Shown piece by piece: positions 25,389 through 27,792 of a stretch of DNA of 27,792 bases (positions are counted from its first letter, which is position 1; every line of letters starts with the position of its first letter). The stretch lies in contig JADFYX010000003.1 in the NCBI GenBank assembly GCA_015232795.1, positions 1-27,792 on the forward strand, given 5' to 3'. The notes below the pieces were generated by a model. It had not been told where the DNA came from and did no database searches. It saw only the letters and a program-made list of their open reading frames with translations. This stretch comes from Magnetococcales bacterium. Its GTDB lineage: Bacteria > Pseudomonadota > Magnetococcia > Magnetococcales > JADFYX01. The position numbers and the translations under genes are program-made.

Positions 25389-25898
25389 ATGCCTAGAAGG
25401 CTTGAAATTTCTGCTGCAATGATAGCAATTTTTATTTTGTCTGTTATGATTGTGCAATCCCTAAAACTTGCCACAGCTAGCTTATATACAGTTGATGCCA
25501 CTTTGCAGATGGAAAGCTGGCAAAAACAGAAAAAATCACCGTCTTTGCAACAGTGGCTAAAGGCCCACCAACGCTTACAAAAAGCAATTGAGCTAGAACC
25601 AGAAAACCCACTGCACTCAACAAAAATGGCAGAACTATTACAGATAATAACTACCCTTGAGAAGAGCACAAAAAAAGAGCGCAACCGAAGATCCTTGCCA
25701 CACCTGCGTCGTACAGTTAATTTGCGTCCTGCATGGGCCTATGGCTGGGCTAAACTTGCTTTGGCGAAATATCGAGCCCAAGAGCTTGATCATGAAATGC
25801 GCAAGGCAGCCATCAACGCCTTTATCGCTGCACCAAATGACAACCCAATACGCCGAACAATAAGAATTATACAACATAAAAATAGCAGTAAATATTAA
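25389..25898 (+). CDS. Membrane-anchored TPR-like protein (possibly VpsP-like)
   Basis: 169 aa. One N-terminal membrane anchor (residues ~7-28) is followed by an alpha-helical region. Two stretches look like TPR units: about 55-90 (HQRLQKAIELEPENPL) and about 105-160 (LRRTVNLRPAWAYGWAKLALAKY). Its ATG directly follows the TAA of the OPX gene, so the two are translated together. In the Vibrio vps-II cluster an OPX gene is followed, after the kinase gene, by vpsP, which codes for a protein of similar size; homology is a guess. It may scaffold the export complex at the inner membrane. Confidence 0.6.
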   Translation: MPRRLEISAAMIAIFILSVMIVQSLKLATASLYTVDATLQMESWQKQKKSPSLQQWLKAHQRLQKAIELEPENPLHSTKMAELLQIITTLEKSTKKERNRRSLPHLRRTVNLRPAWAYGWAKLALAKYRAQELDHEMRKAAINAFIAAPNDNPIRRTIRIIQHKNSSKY

Positions 25899-26428
25899 CC
25901 AGGACTAGAATCAGAATCTTGGGTAACGGTAAAAAACTCATCATTTTCTATACCTGAACTTGTAGAGACTCCCCCTACTGTACCATCTAAACTATTTAAA
26001 GCTACTGGTAGAGCAGTTATAGCTGCCTCTTGAATTGCAGCAGTTTTGCTGGGAGCAGCAGCCATGGCTGCTGTGGTAATAGCACCAGCTTGATGGGGAG
26101 CAACCCCAACAGCAGCAGCGGTTATGGCAGCAGCATCATTGGGAGCAGCAGTTATGGCAGCAGCAACAATAATTCCAGCATAATCGGGCGCAGCGATTAT
26201 TGCAGCGGCAGTAATATCCGCAGCTAATGTGGGATTAGCTGCTATAGCCTTGGTTATAAATGCAGTTATGGCATCAGGAGTTGCAGAAACTATAGCAAAA
26301 ATTTGTTCTGCGAGTTTAACAGGCAGATAACCAGCCAGCACAAAACTTGGTTGAGCTGAGGTAAAAAAAACAGCACAACAACAGATGGCTATATGTTTGT
26401 TAAATTTGACTTTTATTTTGCTGCCCAT
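25895..26428 (-). CDS. Secreted Ala-rich protein with 15-residue repeats
   Basis: 177 aa. A signal peptide is likely (residues 1-32, ending VLAG). Residues 44-148 are seven repeats of exactly 15 residues, each with proline at position 8 (Pro 51, 66, 81, 96, 111, 126, 141). The consensus is roughly A-A-A-I-x-A-A-P-x-x-A-A-A-I-T. The tail (149-177) is acidic and Ser/Thr-rich. I do not recognise the family. It could be a small surface or extracellular-matrix structural protein made with the polysaccharide. Its stop codon overlaps the stop of the convergent gene. Confidence 0.65.
   Translation of the reverse strand: MGSKIKVKFNKHIAICCCAVFFTSAQPSFVLAGYLPVKLAEQIFAIVSATPDAITAFITKAIAANPTLAADITAAAIIAAPDYAGIIVAAAITAAPNDAAAITAAAVGVAPHQAGAITTAAMAAAPSKTAAIQEAAITALPVALNSLDGTVGGVSTSSGIENDEFFTVTQDSDSSPG
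25985..26299 (-). repeat. Seven tandem 45-bp coding repeats
   Basis: This DNA codes for the seven 15-residue units of the secreted Ala-rich protein. Units vary in sequence but not in length: there is no insertion or deletion across the whole array. The middle units share GCAGCAG-rich stretches on the plus strand. Confidence 0.7.
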
Positions 26429-26573
26429 ATAATCATATCTCAGCTATTTTGGGATTGTACAACCTTGGCATCATCCGATTATAGCTTAAAGATTTAATTA
26501 AAAAAATAGCTAAAACAAAAAGACGAGCATAAGGAAAAATATTTTGGGTTTTACCCACAGATAATTTAAAAAA

Positions 26574-26996
26574 TCAGGCCAACAGCCAGAGCAAAACCAG
26601 ATATCGCCCACCCTTACCAAGAAAAACCAGAAAGGTGAAGAGAAAAAAAGGCGTTCGAAACAGGCCAGCGACAAAGGTTAGAGGATCACCGATAACCGGA
26701 ACCCAGGCCAGCAGCAAAGTGTACCGACCCCATTTAAGATAGCTCTTTTGGGCCGATTGCAACTGCTCCTCATTAACCGGAAACCATTTATGATCTCTAA
26801 AACGCAAACAAAAACGCCCCAGATACCAGTTAACCATAGAGCCAGCAACATTACCCGCCGTAGCTACTCCCCAAAGAAGCAGCAAATCATAACCACCAGA
26901 ATAAAACAGCCCCAACAATACCGCTTCTGAAGAGAGAGGAAGAATAGTTGCTGCTAAAAATGCGCTGGCAAAAAGAGTGCTTAAACCCCAATCCAT
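26574..26996 (-). CDS. YqaA-like DedA/VTT-family membrane protein
   Basis: 140 aa, the size of YqaA proteins, with four to five hydrophobic segments. Typical marks are FLAATILPLSSEAVLLGLF near the N-terminus, the glycine-rich GNVAGSMVNWYLGR and the re-entrant loop WVPVIGDPLTFVAGLFR. The DedA/SNARE-associated superfamily includes flippases of undecaprenyl phosphate and phospholipid transporters; YqaA's own substrate is not established. Recycling of the lipid carrier would fit a polysaccharide neighbour, but the gene may simply belong with the PgsA-like gene 53 nt upstream. Confidence 0.8.
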   Translation of the reverse strand: MDWGLSTLFASAFLAATILPLSSEAVLLGLFYSGGYDLLLLWGVATAGNVAGSMVNWYLGRFCLRFRDHKWFPVNEEQLQSAQKSYLKWGRYTLLLAWVPVIGDPLTFVAGLFRTPFFLFTFLVFLGKGGRYLVLLWLLA

Positions 26997-27049
26997 TAAT
27001 TATTCAACCATATTTTATTTTTTTAACAATTTAAAACAGCGCAAGATTG

Positions 27050-27586
27050 TTAGGGTAAATTGACACCATTTGCTATTGACCATCGGGATATATAGGCCCA
27101 TAGAGAGGCAACTGTAGAGATAGCAGTTAACCATATATGCATTGTGACAACGGAATTTAATTCAGTAAATTGACTGTTTAGCAAAACCAACATGATGAGC
27201 AGCATTTGCAGAAATGTATTAACCTTGCTGATTATCAACGGTTGTACGACATACACTTTTGCAACCATTTTGGAGAGAATTACGCCACCGATCAAAACAA
27301 TATCTCGGCTAACAATAATCAATGTGAGCCATACTGGCAGCAATTGTATCCATGAGAGAGTTATAAATCCAATCATCAATAAAACTTTATCGGCTAACGG
27401 ATCTAAATAACGCCCCAGTTCGGTCTCTTGTTTCCAGCGTTTGGCAATATAACCATCCGCAGCATCTGTTAAACTAGCGACTAGAAACAGTACCAATGCA
27501 AAGTTGAAATGGTTGGATATCAATAACCAACAAAATAGTGGCGCACATAAAAGACGAATTAATGACAGGCTGTTTGGTATATTCAT
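27050..27586 (-). CDS. pgsA: CDP-alcohol phosphatidyltransferase (PgsA-like)
   Basis: 178 aa from MNIPNSLSLIRLL, the usual PgsA start; an upstream ATG at 27640 would add 18 residues. The catalytic signature DGYIAKRWKQETELGRYLDP, continuing into LADK, fits D-G-x2-A-(R/K)-x8-G-x3-D-x3-D, with Lys in place of the common Arg. Several membrane helices surround it. It should make phosphatidylglycerolphosphate from CDP-diacylglycerol and glycerol-3-phosphate at the inner membrane; cardiolipin-synthase-type enzymes of the same fold are an alternative. It probably shares a transcript with the YqaA-like gene. Confidence 0.82.
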   Translation of the reverse strand: MNIPNSLSLIRLLCAPLFCWLLISNHFNFALVLFLVASLTDAADGYIAKRWKQETELGRYLDPLADKVLLMIGFITLSWIQLLPVWLTLIIVSRDIVLIGGVILSKMVAKVYVVQPLIISKVNTFLQMLLIMLVLLNSQFTELNSVVTMHIWLTAISTVASLWAYISRWSIANGVNLP

Positions 27587-27720
27587 AAGATAAACAAGAA
27601 GCAACCCACCCAAAAAAAGTTTCTCTCCCAATAAATACAAAATATCAAATCAATTAATATCTTATAAGCAACAGAATATCAGCTATATCCCCACAAAGAA
27701 AGCTGAGAGCTTGTGAAAAA

Positions 27721-27792
27721 ATGAAACCCTACTGCGAACGCCCCAAATTCACCCCCCGCACCATGTCGAAACGTGCCAAATTGGCTTACATA
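27721..27792 (+). CDS. Possible gene start cut by the window edge
   Basis: An open frame begins ATG at 27721 and runs 24 codons to the end without a stop (MKPYCERPKFTPRTMSKR...). The bases here are richer in GC than the preceding intergenic DNA, which suggests coding. The N-terminus is short and I do not recognise it; there is only a weak purine-rich ribosome site before it. The gap 27587-27720 holds nothing else visible. Confidence 0.35.
   Translation, partial: MKPYCERPKFTPRTMSKRAKLAYI

Noticed and set aside
25895..25898. Shared stop codons of two convergent genes as a regulatory feature
   Set aside because: A 4-bp overlap of TAA codons on both strands is just close packing and shows no further structure.

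Overview
The window is about 27.8 kb of AT-rich proteobacterial chromosome with no rRNA, transposase, integrase or CRISPR array. Its best taxonomic clue is at the left end: a two-gene ATP-citrate lyase of a divergent type, with a small ligase-beta-like subunit and a very large subunit that fuses a CoA-ligase alpha-like half to a citrate-synthase-like half. That points to an autotroph using the reductive TCA cycle. A divergent lyase of this kind has been proposed for magnetotactic cocci such as Magnetococcus, so that group or a relative is my guess. This is inference; nothing here fixes the taxon.

Layout. 1-620: tRNA-Val(TAC) and tRNA-Asp(GTC), then an intrinsic terminator. 749-4951: the two lyase genes and a strong terminator. 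4981-8175: one large minus-strand STAND-type NTPase gene (degenerate restriction-endonuclease-like N-terminus, P-loop NTPase, near-identical TPR repeats), a likely anti-phage or signalling protein, with palindromic intergenic repeats on both sides. 8176-26428: a long polysaccharide (EPS or capsule) locus. 26574-27586: two membrane genes (YqaA/DedA type and a PgsA-like CDP-alcohol phosphotransferase).

The polysaccharide locus has a STAS-domain regulator, four GT4-type glycosyltransferases, a PglK/MsbA-like ABC exporter, an AsnB-type amidotransferase, two Wzy/WaaL-type polymerases or ligases, a WcaF-like acetyltransferase, a Wzc-like co-polymerase/tyrosine autokinase, a short Wza-like export protein without lipobox, and a TPR-like membrane-anchored partner. 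Stop/start overlaps and zero-gap junctions show that 23071 down to 17834, 17492 down to 14455, and 24822 up to 25898 are translationally coupled units. The likely scheme is assembly on a lipid carrier, flipping (the ABC protein is the only flippase candidate), Wzy polymerisation, and export through Wzc and the OPX protein. No initiating phosphoglycosyltransferase and no Wzx are visible, so the locus is either incomplete here or unusual.

The most interesting items are: (1) a family of composite palindromic intergenic repeats, three copies of a ~50-nt two-hairpin core with compensatory base changes, two of them in inverted orientation around the STAND gene; (2) the STAND protein with homogenised 138-bp TPR units; (3) a secreted Ala-rich protein with seven proline-marked repeats of exactly 15 residues; (4) an orphan phage-tail-fibre-like protein inside the polysaccharide locus; and (5) a STAS protein lacking the usual phosphorylatable serine.
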